From Diplosphaera chodatii (Eukaryota > Chlorophyta > Trebouxiophyceae > Prasiolales > Stichococcaceae): a stretch of DNA of 64,000 nucleotides. The notes under the pieces were generated by a model. The model was not told the DNA's origin, searched no databases, and saw only the letters and a list, made by a program, of their open reading frames with translations. The position numbers were made by a program, and so were the translations under genes. Positions 10,029 through 19,600 of the stretch are shown here, one piece after another. Location: assembly GCA_032358165.1 (NCBI GenBank), contig JAALGY010000013.1:467317-531316 (forward strand). The letters are read 5' to 3'. Position 1 is the stretch's first letter. Each line of letters starts with the position of its first letter.

Positions 10029-11825
10029 TTGTACGCAATGGGCCTGCTCGCTTGCTTCCCGTGCTGGCGGGGGCAGGGCAGCATCCAGCCGGAGAGCGCT
10101 CAACAAATCGGCAAAAGCAGCACCTGCACGACCGAGACCGACTCCTTGCCATCGCTCAGGGAGACGGACGCAAAGCCCGGCGTACAGCCTGCGCTCAGCA
10201 CATGCCGCACATCCAGCAGCAATGCCGCATCCCCGCCGGCAACACGCCAACCCTCTGCCAACTTCGACAGCCGGCACGCAACCGCACGAGCGCAGCTGTA
10301 CCGCAGGCTGCACACCATTGGCAGCGGCGCGAGCGGCACGGTGTCGCTGGCGGTGAACCGGCAGACCAACGAGCGGGTGGCGATCAAGATGGTGCCGCGC
10401 AGCCTGGGGTGTCAGGCGCAGCTGTGCATCAGGGAGCTCGTGAACCACCAGAAGCTGGGCGGCCACCCGCACATCATCGCGATGCGGGAGGTGTTCCTGA
10501 CCAGCAACCACCTGGCGCTGGTGATGGAGTACGCGGACGGCGGCGACATGTCGGACATGGTGGACCGCCAGCTGTCGGCTCAGGGCAGCCCGCTGCCGGA
10601 GGCGAGGGTCAGGGCGCTGTTCCAGCAGCTCATCACGGCGGTGGACTACAGCCACAGACTGGGCGTCGTGTCCCGCGACATCAAGCTGGACAACATCCTG
10701 CTCAGCGGCTGGAAGCAGGCAGATTGGTCCGGGTACAGCAGGCCGGTTGCTGCCGGCGCCGCTGCTGCCGCCACTGCGGGACTCGCGGGGGCCAACAGCA
10801 GCGGCGGCGGCAGCGCAGCGGCAGACGAGACGGCGAAGTGGCACAGAGTGCAGCAGCTGAAGCTGGCCGACTTTGGGCTCAGCAAAGCCCTGGAGATGAG
10901 CTCGCGGGAGGCGGTGGGCACTGTGTGCGGCACGCCAGAGTACATGGCACCTGAGATACTGCGCGGCCTGAAGTACAGCGGCCGCAAGGTGGACATCTGG
11001 TCCTGCGGCGTGGTGCTGTACACCATGGCGACCGGCAACTACCCGTTTCTGGCCAGGACCGAGGAGCACCTGAAGCGACAGGACCGCATGGCCCGGATGT
11101 TCCCCCGCATCCTGAGCGGCATCATACAGCCCCTGCCGCCCGGGGTCGCACCGGAGGTGATGCATCTGGTCCGTCGGATGCTGGACCCGAATGTGACGAC
11201 GCGCATCACCATGACCGAGCTCCTGGAGAACCCGTGGTACAGGGTGGGCCTGCCAGCGGAGCTCGCCAGCCTCAACGACAGGCTGCTGGTGCAGAGGGCG
11301 GTGTCGCCGCCGAAGCCGGTGATGACGCTCGGCGTGGCCGTTGCGCTGGACGCGGCGCTGGCCGCCAAGTCCTTCCTGGCCAGGATCTCAGCCCGCCGCA
11401 GCTCCAGCGGGGCGTCGTCCGTGGCGAAGCTGTCCGCCGGCGCCAGCTCCAGCAGGGCGTCGTCCGACAGCCTGCTGCAGGGGGGCGAGGCGCCGCCCCG
11501 CGCGTCTCTGGATGGCGCGCCGGCCACAGCGGCGGCAGCGGCGGTGGCGGCAGGCCGCATCGGGTCGCCGCCGACGCCGCCGCCGCCGCCGCCGCCGCAC
11601 CACCAGCAGCGGTGGCAGCAGGATGATGCACAGAGCACACAGCCGCAGCAGCCCCAGAACCCAGGCCGCGCGACCGCAGCGGAGCTGCTGTCCAGCCAGC
11701 AGTCTGACAGCAGTTCGCCCGGAACGGGCACGCCGCTGCCGCCGTCGGCGGCGCGGGCCTCGGCCGCTGCGGAGGCGGCGATGCTGGCCGCCCTGGGCAT
11801 GGAAGACCTCATCATAATGTGCTGA
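10029..11825 (+). CDS. SnRK2-like Ser/Thr protein kinase, copy 3 (intronless)
   Basis: A single open frame of 598 aa ending in TGA. Kinase domain about residues 92-415: IGSGASGTV (98-106), AIK with Lys120, RELVNHQKLGGHPHII, LALVMEYADGGD, catalytic SRDIKLDN (215-222), a Gly/Ala/Ser insert of ~45 residues (228-272), DFGLSK (281-286), GTPEYMAPE (301-309), VDIWSCGVVLY. The Ser/Ala/Pro-rich C-terminal third includes a poly-Pro run. It shares the RELVNH...GHPHII...MEYADGGD block with copies 1 and 2 but has no introns, so it may be a retrocopy or an intron-loss form. A second Met at 10038 would give an MGLLACFPCW N-terminus, possibly lipid-modified; which start is used is unknown. Confidence 0.9.
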   Translation: MYAMGLLACFPCWRGQGSIQPESAQQIGKSSTCTTETDSLPSLRETDAKPGVQPALSTCRTSSSNAASPPATRQPSANFDSRHATARAQLYRRLHTIGSGASGTVSLAVNRQTNERVAIKMVPRSLGCQAQLCIRELVNHQKLGGHPHIIAMREVFLTSNHLALVMEYADGGDMSDMVDRQLSAQGSPLPEARVRALFQQLITAVDYSHRLGVVSRDIKLDNILLSGWKQADWSGYSRPVAAGAAAAATAGLAGANSSGGGSAAADETAKWHRVQQLKLADFGLSKALEMSSREAVGTVCGTPEYMAPEILRGLKYSGRKVDIWSCGVVLYTMATGNYPFLARTEEHLKRQDRMARMFPRILSGIIQPLPPGVAPEVMHLVRRMLDPNVTTRITMTELLENPWYRVGLPAELASLNDRLLVQRAVSPPKPVMTLGVAVALDAALAAKSFLARISARRSSSGASSVAKLSAGASSSRASSDSLLQGGEAPPRASLDGAPATAAAAAVAAGRIGSPPTPPPPPPPHHQQRWQQDDAQSTQPQQPQNPGRATAAELLSSQQSDSSSPGTGTPLPPSAARASAAAEAAMLAALGMEDLIIMC

Positions 11826-12780
11826 TTTCTCTTCTGGGTATGGCAGACCTCATTAAGCTATGCTGGTTTCTGCTGCGGCGGCCAAATATGGTCGCCAAAC
11901 AGGATAGCTCCCAGTGCTGCGGCCAGTCTTGTTGTTGGCAGCCTCCCGCTGTGTTTCCTAGGGCCACGATGATGTCCATATTGGGGATGACATACTGCAG
12001 TAGCAGTCGCATGTATTGGCAGCGGAGTTTGACTGCATCTGAAGCCTTACATAGCTTGTTCCAATGGCTTGTGGCGAACAATCAAGATTTGCGAACTGGG
12101 TGAATGGTTGAATTATACATGACTTGACCTGAGGAGGGGCAGCGTTGTCCAGTTGTGATATGCAAGGTATGATGCCAGATCTGCAGCCTGTTTGAGTATC
12201 TACTACTTCCTACCAGGATCTAACACAATCTCAAATCAAATGCTGTGTGACAGCTAAACACACCTGATACCATTGAACTGCAAGCATATGATAGCGTGTA
12301 TTGTGCAGCCTCGCAGACCGACATGCCGCCTTGGCGATGGCAGCAGCTACCCAGCCGTCAGGTGCAGACTCCTGAATACGAGCTCACAAACATTTCTGTG
12401 CCTGAGCTGCTGCCATCGCCATCGGACTGCAGCTGCACACGTGTGCGTGGCACACCAGCAACGTGAAAGTAAGTGAGGAAGTATGGAAAAAGATTTCGTC
12501 ACATCTTGACGACTCAGCTCCCACCGAGCGGTTTCTGATACACAGGCCTTCTCTTGTCTGGCATGGTCCCTGCAGCTGCTGATGGCATCTAATCCCCAGC
12601 ACTGCTCATGGTGTCATGGGTGGCTGCGCTGTTCTATTTATCTTGACGCTGCCCTGTTATGGTGCTGCGGCAGTGCTGCTGGCAGAACCCCTTCTTGTAG
12701 TAGTTGTCGCCAGGCGGCCTGCCGCGCAGGTGCACCCTGGTGTGTCGTCTTGGCAGTGGGCACGCGCTGCAGTGGTGCCC
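11826..12780. other. Convergent 3' region, no gene seen
   Basis: Lies between two converging kinase genes. It is less GC-rich than the coding DNA and has no motif-bearing frame. It probably holds both 3' UTRs. The first bases after the stop of copy 3 (11829-11850) partly repeat the end of its coding region. Confidence 0.5.
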
Positions 12781-15033
12781 TCAGCCGAGGCAGCCGCATG
12801 CGCCGCGGCCCATGCTCATGTCCATGTCCGCCACAGCGTCTGCCATGCCCCGCAGCCGGGCGGCCACCTCGGAGGCCCGGGGCCGGTCGGCGGGGCGCTG
12901 CGCGAGGCAGGCCTCCACCAGCGCCGTCAACTCCGGCGCCCAGTTGGCGGGCATTGGCCGCCGGTACCCGTACGCCACCCGCATCGCGTAGCGCTGGAAC
13001 TCCTGGATGGTGCCGTGGTACGCGACCTCGCTCGACGTCAGCTGCTTGCCCATGACGTCGGTGATGACGCAGCCCAGGCTGAACAGGTCCGCCTTCTCAT
13101 CGTAGGGCTTGGCCAGCGTCACCTCGGGCGCCATGCCCAGGAACGAGCCCGTCTGCCCTGTCAGGTTGTGGCCAGGGCTGTCCTGCGGCGGCGGCTGGGG
13201 CCGCACCCCCGCCCCGCTGCTGCCCCGCGAACGCACCAGGCTGCGAACCTTGCTGAGCAGGCCGCCGCCGGCAGTGGCGTCGGCGGACTTGCTGCTGTGG
13301 CGCAGCGGCTTGGCTTCGCCGCTGCCAGAGCGCAGGTCCTGGTCACCGCTCCTGCGCCGCTCCTTGTCGCTCAGGCTGTGCGACATCTGCTGGTTACTGC
13401 TGCCCTTGGTGGGAGACGCAGGCTCCGCCTGCTGCTGGTGCTGCTCTTCCTGGACGAGCTCAGCCAGGCGCTTTGACAGGGAGCTGTTGTCAAGCGCCTC
13501 CACGGTGGCGTGCAGCCCGAAGTCGGCCAGCTTGGCCTCCAGACCCCCCTCGCCATCATCGGTCAGCAGCACGTTGTCCAGCTTGATGTCGCGGTGGATG
13601 ATGCGGGGCGCCTGCGCGTGCAGGAACGCCAGCCCATCCGCGATCTGCGCGCACCACCGCAGCCCCTGCGAGTACGTGTACACCGCCTTGCGGCCGGCGA
13701 TCATCTGCTCCAGCACCTTCTCCCGCAGCGACCCGCCCCAGCACAGCTCCGTCACCATGAAGATGCTGTCGCGGCCGATGGCGTCGCCGCACCCCGCCGG
13801 CGCCTCCCTGAACCCCACGCCCAGCACGCCCACGACTGACCTGTGCTGCAGGCCGGCCAGCAGCACCGCCTCCCGCACAAAGTCGTCCAGGTCCGCCTGG
13901 CACTCGAACAGCGACGGCCGCAGGTGCTTCACCGCCACATCCAGCAGCGCCGGCCGCCGCCCGGACCCGCTGCGCTGGCTGCGCTGCGACGGGCTGCCGC
14001 CGGAGCCGCTGCGGAAGCTCAGCCTGCTGCCGAAGGGGCTCTTCCGGCCGCCGCCTCTGCCGCCGCCGCTGTGGCGCGGGTACGCCGAGTCGTCCCTGAA
14101 GGCGTCCGCGTCCGGCGGGGCGGCGTCGGGTGCGGGCGGCGAGGGGTTTCGCTCCAGGGCCGCCAGGGCGCAGCCGCCGCCGCGGGCCCCGTGCTGCGAC
14201 GGGTCCCGCCAGTTGGCCAGCCGGCAGTGCTCCACCGTGGCGTACGCCCCGCTGCCCAGGTCCGCCACCTTGGTGAGGTTGCGGGCGTCGACGAAGGCGG
14301 GCCCGGCCGTGGTGCGCAGCGAGGCGTAGTGGCTGATCGCCTCCAGCGCCGACTGCACGCTCGAGCGGTGCAGCGCAGAGTACCTGGCCAGCGCCTCGGC
14401 GGACGCCTGGGACGACAGCGCCAGCCGGAGGGGCGGCAGCGACATGCTGCGCAGCGTGGGCTCGCCGCAGTCTACGCCGGCACGAACCGCCCCCGCTGCC
14501 GCTGCGAAGGGACTCTCTTTCACGGTGGGCTGCGGCAGACTGACGGTGGGCAGTCCCGGCGGCTGCGGCGGGGTGTCACGGCGGCTGTCAGGGCGCACGG
14601 CTGCTGCTGAGCGGGCGTTGGGGCTTGTGGCGACCAGCGGGGTGCCGAAGCGCCGCCGCAGCTCCAGAGCCGTGGTGCTGCCGCCGCCGCATGGGGCCTT
14701 TGCGGCAAACTCCGGCAGGGACGCCGCGCGATCCATCTGCACCCGCGGCCGCCCGGGGGCGCTGGCCGCCATCGCATGGCTCGATACCGGGGCCTGCGCC
14801 TGCTCCTGCATTGCTGAGGCTGCTGCAGTCACGCCCACGATGCTGGCGCCGCCTGAAGCGCTGCACCCCTTGCCCCTCGCAGACCTGACTCCCGGTTGCC
14901 CTTCAAGCAGCTTTGGATACGCCATGGAGCATGCCTGGGGCGCCGCTTGCCGGTATGTCCTGCGGCGTCGCCTGCTCCAGCAGCGCAGAACCCGGAAGCT
15001 GGCAGCCAAGCAGCCCCGCTCACGCGCTTGCAC
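12781..15033 (-). CDS. MAP3K/TKL-like Ser/Thr protein kinase
   Basis: A single open frame of 750 aa. The N-terminal ~250 residues are low-complexity Ser/Ala/Pro. Kinase motifs: GSGAYATVEHCRLANW (Gly loop, about 258), then a ~95-residue Gly/Arg/Ser insert before DVAVKHLRP (Lys), VTELCWGGSL, IHRDIKLDNVLL (a full HRD motif), KLADFGL, an activation segment enlarged to ~110 residues by a Ser/Gly-rich insert, then GMAPEVTL and DLFSLGCVITDVMG, ending soon after RPADRPRASEVAARL. WGGSL and the late RP.DRP motif point to the TKL/MAP3K group; membership is inferred. A second Met at 14925 (MAYPKLLEG) is an alternative start. Both inserts sit where they would affect ATP binding and activation. Confidence 0.85.
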   Translation of the reverse strand: MQARERGCLAASFRVLRCWSRRRRRTYRQAAPQACSMAYPKLLEGQPGVRSARGKGCSASGGASIVGVTAAASAMQEQAQAPVSSHAMAASAPGRPRVQMDRAASLPEFAAKAPCGGGSTTALELRRRFGTPLVATSPNARSAAAVRPDSRRDTPPQPPGLPTVSLPQPTVKESPFAAAAGAVRAGVDCGEPTLRSMSLPPLRLALSSQASAEALARYSALHRSSVQSALEAISHYASLRTTAGPAFVDARNLTKVADLGSGAYATVEHCRLANWRDPSQHGARGGGCALAALERNPSPPAPDAAPPDADAFRDDSAYPRHSGGGRGGGRKSPFGSRLSFRSGSGGSPSQRSQRSGSGRRPALLDVAVKHLRPSLFECQADLDDFVREAVLLAGLQHRSVVGVLGVGFREAPAGCGDAIGRDSIFMVTELCWGGSLREKVLEQMIAGRKAVYTYSQGLRWCAQIADGLAFLHAQAPRIIHRDIKLDNVLLTDDGEGGLEAKLADFGLHATVEALDNSSLSKRLAELVQEEQHQQQAEPASPTKGSSNQQMSHSLSDKERRRSGDQDLRSGSGEAKPLRHSSKSADATAGGGLLSKVRSLVRSRGSSGAGVRPQPPPQDSPGHNLTGQTGSFLGMAPEVTLAKPYDEKADLFSLGCVITDVMGKQLTSSEVAYHGTIQEFQRYAMRVAYGYRRPMPANWAPELTALVEACLAQRPADRPRASEVAARLRGMADAVADMDMSMGRGACGCLG

Positions 15034-16612
15034 CCAATGCGGGCAGTATATTGCGCGCCAACAGCCAGCGTCCGAACAGGGCTACTGCTGAGCGAAAGTG
15101 GCTGCAATCTGGTATGTCAGACGCAGCGTGTTGACAGTGTGTGATCGCATCAGTCTCACTTCACAGGGCCGATCCTGTGATCGTCCATCTCTCCTTCTCT
15201 CGTACCCTCGCGTCACACCTATCACGTGGTGTGAGACTTGAGGAATATTGGGCGCTGGCGGCAGGACGCAGTATCCGTGCCTGAAGGCGCAGAAGTCGCC
15301 TGTAGATTTGCGTCCCTTCCAGATATACTGCCCTCCGCCTTTGAGGGTAGGAAGCGGCTGCCTGGTTGAAAGGAGTAGAGGTGCACTGGGACTTTGCACC
15401 CCCTCGTAAGCTGCCCTCTGGCCATGTCACCGCGGTAGTGAATCTACGGCAGTCTAGACAGATCTCGAAATGGCACCTACCAGTGCTTCGTAACGTCGAA
15501 TGTGAAGGGAGCCACACACTCTACGTGGTTGCTGAGGGCGGGACAAGCGCGTGTTCTCAATGCCCACCAGGAGAGCTCTGCCGCCAGACATGCCACGACA
15601 GGATGACCTGCAGCAACAGACCACGCCTGATAGACATACGGCAGCACGACCAGCTCTGTGACATGTCAACATGGCTGCGGTTGCCGCCAGCGCGGTGCAT
15701 CTACGTGCTTGCTGCAGAGTCAGTCATGATGGAAGCACTGCTGCCTGCCCACTGCGGAGGTTGGCAATCCTCTGGTGCGTGCTGCTGCTGCTACTGCTGC
15801 TGCCGCCACCGTGCTTGCATTCCCCTTGCCATGAGGGGGCGCTTATGATGGACCGTGCTGTATGTGTGCAATGCGCTGGAAATCTGGAGGCGTGTCCGTC
15901 ATAGTTCTCTATGCTGGTAAGCGTTTGATTACAGGATGGAACAGATCCCCAGCAGTCACACCAACACGTTGTACAGGACTGCACACCGCACACAAGACAC
16001 ACACCGCTCATCGGCAGCAAAATCACATGCCAAAGCACGTCAGGTGGAGTGGCATGCATGATGACAGCAACGTCAGGGCCCGAAACACAATACTTTGTGT
16101 GAAAGTAGGGTCCAGACCAGATAGGCAGTGATGTAAACAAACCATGTGTTCCTACTTGCTTGCATCCTCGGGCCCAGGTATGGCAGCACAGCGGACATTT
16201 GTTGCGCTCGCCCCACAGTGCAGCAGACGCCGCTCAGCGTGCGGCGCTCACGGCGGCCGTCGCCACCGCCGCCCGCGGCAAGTTGCGGAACCTCAGATCT
16301 CGCCCTCCCGCCGCGGCTGCCCAGGCAGGCTGCAGGCTGTCTACACCTTGTTGAGGCCGGGGCCGCCCAGCGAGCGCCGGTCGACCGAGACCTGCAGCAG
16401 CATGCCCGAGCACATCAGCCTGTAAAATGCAACAGGCCGCGCGACCGCCGCGCAGCAGCACAGGTTGCAGAGCCCCAACCACAGCCGTCAGGCCCCTTGA
16501 CAGCAACGGCCATGTGCGGTCCGACACACGCGACCACTGCTGGCTGTCCATGCAAAGCACAGGGCGTGGCCCACGCTCATTATAAGCTCCATCGAACGCT
16601 GGGCTGCAAAGG
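15034..16612. other. Intergenic, no clear gene
   Basis: Scattered short frames only. On the minus strand at 16421-16349 an acceptor-like ttttacag is followed by a 24-codon frame ending in TAG; it could be an alternative last exon of the transporter upstream but is unproven. Confidence 0.4.
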
Positions 16613-19600
16613 CTAATTGGCAAGGAGCACTGCACAGGTGTAGGTCTCTGTTCGCTTCACCTTGGAGCCGGGAGCGCCCGCCGCCATGCTGGCCTGCTGC
16701 AGCACGTTGACCTTGCCCACCATGGACGGCCGGCCCTCGATGTCCTGCAGGGGGGGAAGCCAGCGACATGGTGACCATGCCCGTCTATTGCACAGCTGGG
16801 CGGTGCGCACCAAGCGCACACTTGGGCATAAACCTGTGCTGTGATCCTGGTTCAAAACAGCGTCTGCCCGAAGACAGCATCAGAGCTCCAGGGATCCAGC
16901 AGCTGCCCCTGATCCCAGCGCAGGGGTCTCGCCAGACTTGTGCTGTGCGCAGCCAGCACTCCACACCATGTCTGAGATGGCAGTGCCAACCCACCTTGAA
17001 ATGTGCCACGACACCGGTGCGCTTCCAGAACCTGCGCAGGGTCGGTAAACCCTAAACCCTAAGCCACGGGATGTCAGCAGCTCAGGTGCGCCCCGCTGAC
17101 GGCGACACACCCCGAGCCTCGTCAAATGCTAGCGTGCAGGCTGCTGCACAACAGTTTGTGGCGTGGTTGCTGCCGCAGGGCTCACCAGTGCGCGGCAAAC
17201 ACCTCGTGCACATCCTCAATCAGCAGGCCCTTGGTCTCGGGCTGCGGGCACCAAGAGCAGGTGTTCGTGGTTGATTGCATAGCAGCCATATTATAGGCAG
17301 CCCCAGGTGGTTCTGGCAGATATGGCTGAATGCAACTGGCAGCAATGCTGTAATAGCAGAGCAGTGCAGCAGGGAGGAGGCGGTTCTGCCAGCAAACTCA
17401 CGATGAAGAACAGGGTGAACAGCCTGCAGCAGCACCAGCACAATGTCAGCAGACGGTCCAGCTTGTATACAGGCCGGAGATTTGCGCTGCTCCCAGGCAT
17501 TGGATCGCAGGGGGTCATGACCAACATCACACAGGACAGGACTGCAGAATGTCCACAAACAGCAGCGCACGTCATGATGACGACCCAGGCGGCAAAGAAC
17601 AGGAACACTCCATATTCCATCTGCACCGCACCGCAGAAGCTTGCGCGTGAGCACAGTTTTGCAGCACACAGGACAAACTGGACGCACTGACAGGCAGCTG
17701 AGCATGTGAGCGACCCCGGGTTGGGCTTGGCAGCAGGCGCTGTGGGCACTCACCGCACACAGCATGGAGACGAAGCACTGGGCGATCAGAAACGTGAACA
17801 GCCTGCAGGCCACGTGACAGCAGTGTGCCATCCAGCATTGCACTTCCAGGCCAGATGAGTGTTTTTGCATGGCAACGCTCCCAGGCCTGAGCCCTAAAGC
17901 CTTTGCACCGCTGACGGCGGCAGCACTCACAGGTTGACGCAGACATTGATGCCCTGGCCGGCTGAGCGTGTCTCCAGCGGGTGAATCTCCGATGGGATCT
18001 GCGAGCAAGCGCACACTTCAGACGTGTTGTGAATGTGTGTCACAGCAGCGCTTGTAAGCGGCACAAGCTCTCATCTGATGCATGAGATGAGCGTTCAGCA
18101 CATACATCGGGGCAACAGGCGGGCGACGCACCAGCCAGCCCAGGGGGCCCCACGACCAGGCGAAGGCCGACACGAACACGCAGATGAGCACGATCACGCC
18201 GATGGCCACCGAGTTGGGCAGGTCGTCGCTGTCTGCAAGCGCACCATTCCCAGATGTCATGCAGCAGCGACAACTGCAGGTGCAGTACCGACAGAATGTC
18301 CTGGCGCATACAGCCATGTAACATCTTCACAGCAGGGCATGCAGCAGATTGCAGCCGGGGGGCTGCAGACTCACTGTAGGTGGTACGTGCCACTCTGTCA
18401 CAATCACTGACAAAGCAGCGGCTCAGCAGGATGGCAACCAGCTTTGCGCGCAGTGCTTGGCGGTCTGCTGTCACATGATGCTACATGCTGGTTACACCCT
18501 CAACACTGGGTCCGCACTGGCGAAGTAGTGGCCCAGCAGGATGGCGACCAGCTGCGCGCACAGTTCTTAATGGTCGGAAGCTACACGATCAATAAATTCT
18601 GAAACCCTAGCCACTCACTCGCGAAGTAGTGGCCCAGCAGGATGGCGACCAGGATCTCTGCGATGAACATCTGCACGCCTGCCTCCAGCAGCAGCACCCG
18701 GCGCCCCAGGCGGTCCACGCCAAACACCGCCACCAGCGTCGACAGCACGTTCACGGCGCCCACGATGACCTGCGGGCCGGCAGCACGGCACCTCAGCAGG
18801 GCAGTGCACTTGGTAAAACTGCAAGGCAGATGCGGGGCGACTCAGGCACAGAGACGTCCTGCATGTTTGGCCACACCCGGTGGAACTTCCGCCCGCTGGA
18901 TGCATTCATCACATGGCAGAAGTGGCGCACCGAGGCCAGCAGGGAGGCCTTGTCGCCGGAGCCCAGGGTGGAGAAGAAGATGGGGGAGTAGAAGATGATG
19001 GCGTTGATGCCGGTGAACTGCTGGAAGAAGGGCATCTGCAGGAACGGCACACACCACTTCAAATACAGCAGCCCATCTCGTTGGTCATCACATGCCCTGT
19101 GAACACCGCATAGCAGTTGCCAGCAGGCAGGTGCACAGCACCACCAGCTTGTGTGGCCAAACGCACCAGGATGGTGATGATGAGCTGGGGGCGGTATTGA
19201 CGCTTCAGCAGCGTGGCGTATGGGTTGCCCCCCACCTCCTTGGCGGCCTGCGTGGCCTGTAAAGCAGGAGCAACAAGGGGTGCTGAGCTGGAGACACCTG
19301 GCCGCTGGCAGCGCTGGCCACATGATGCGGTGTCACGGCATGTCTCACAGTAACACCGCTGCGATGCAGATGAAAATACAGCACTGTGCACATGGGCCAG
19401 CAATGTTTCTGAGCAGCAGGGCCAATGGCGCAGCTGCTGGCAGTTCGTTCTGGCGTCTGGACACGCACCAGCAGGATGTCCTCGTACTCGACGCGGATGT
19501 TCTCGGTGCCGCGCAGCTTGCGCAGCACGCGCTGCGCCTCGTCCAGGTGGCCCCGCTCGATCAGCGAGTTGGGCGTCTCCGGCAGCAGCAGGCCGCCTGC

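Noticed and set aside
9825..11165. Long minus-strand open frame (446 codons) opposite kinase copy 3
   Set aside because: It is the mirror of the kinase frame; GC-rich codons rarely give stops in antisense. No protein-like motifs.
13109..14329. Plus-strand open frame of 406 codons opposite the MAP3K-like gene
   Set aside because: Antisense shadow with Arg/Ala/Pro/Ser composition bias; the minus-strand kinase motifs are unambiguous.
17046..17062. True chromosome end
   Set aside because: Only about two and a half repeats, embedded within an intron of an intact gene.
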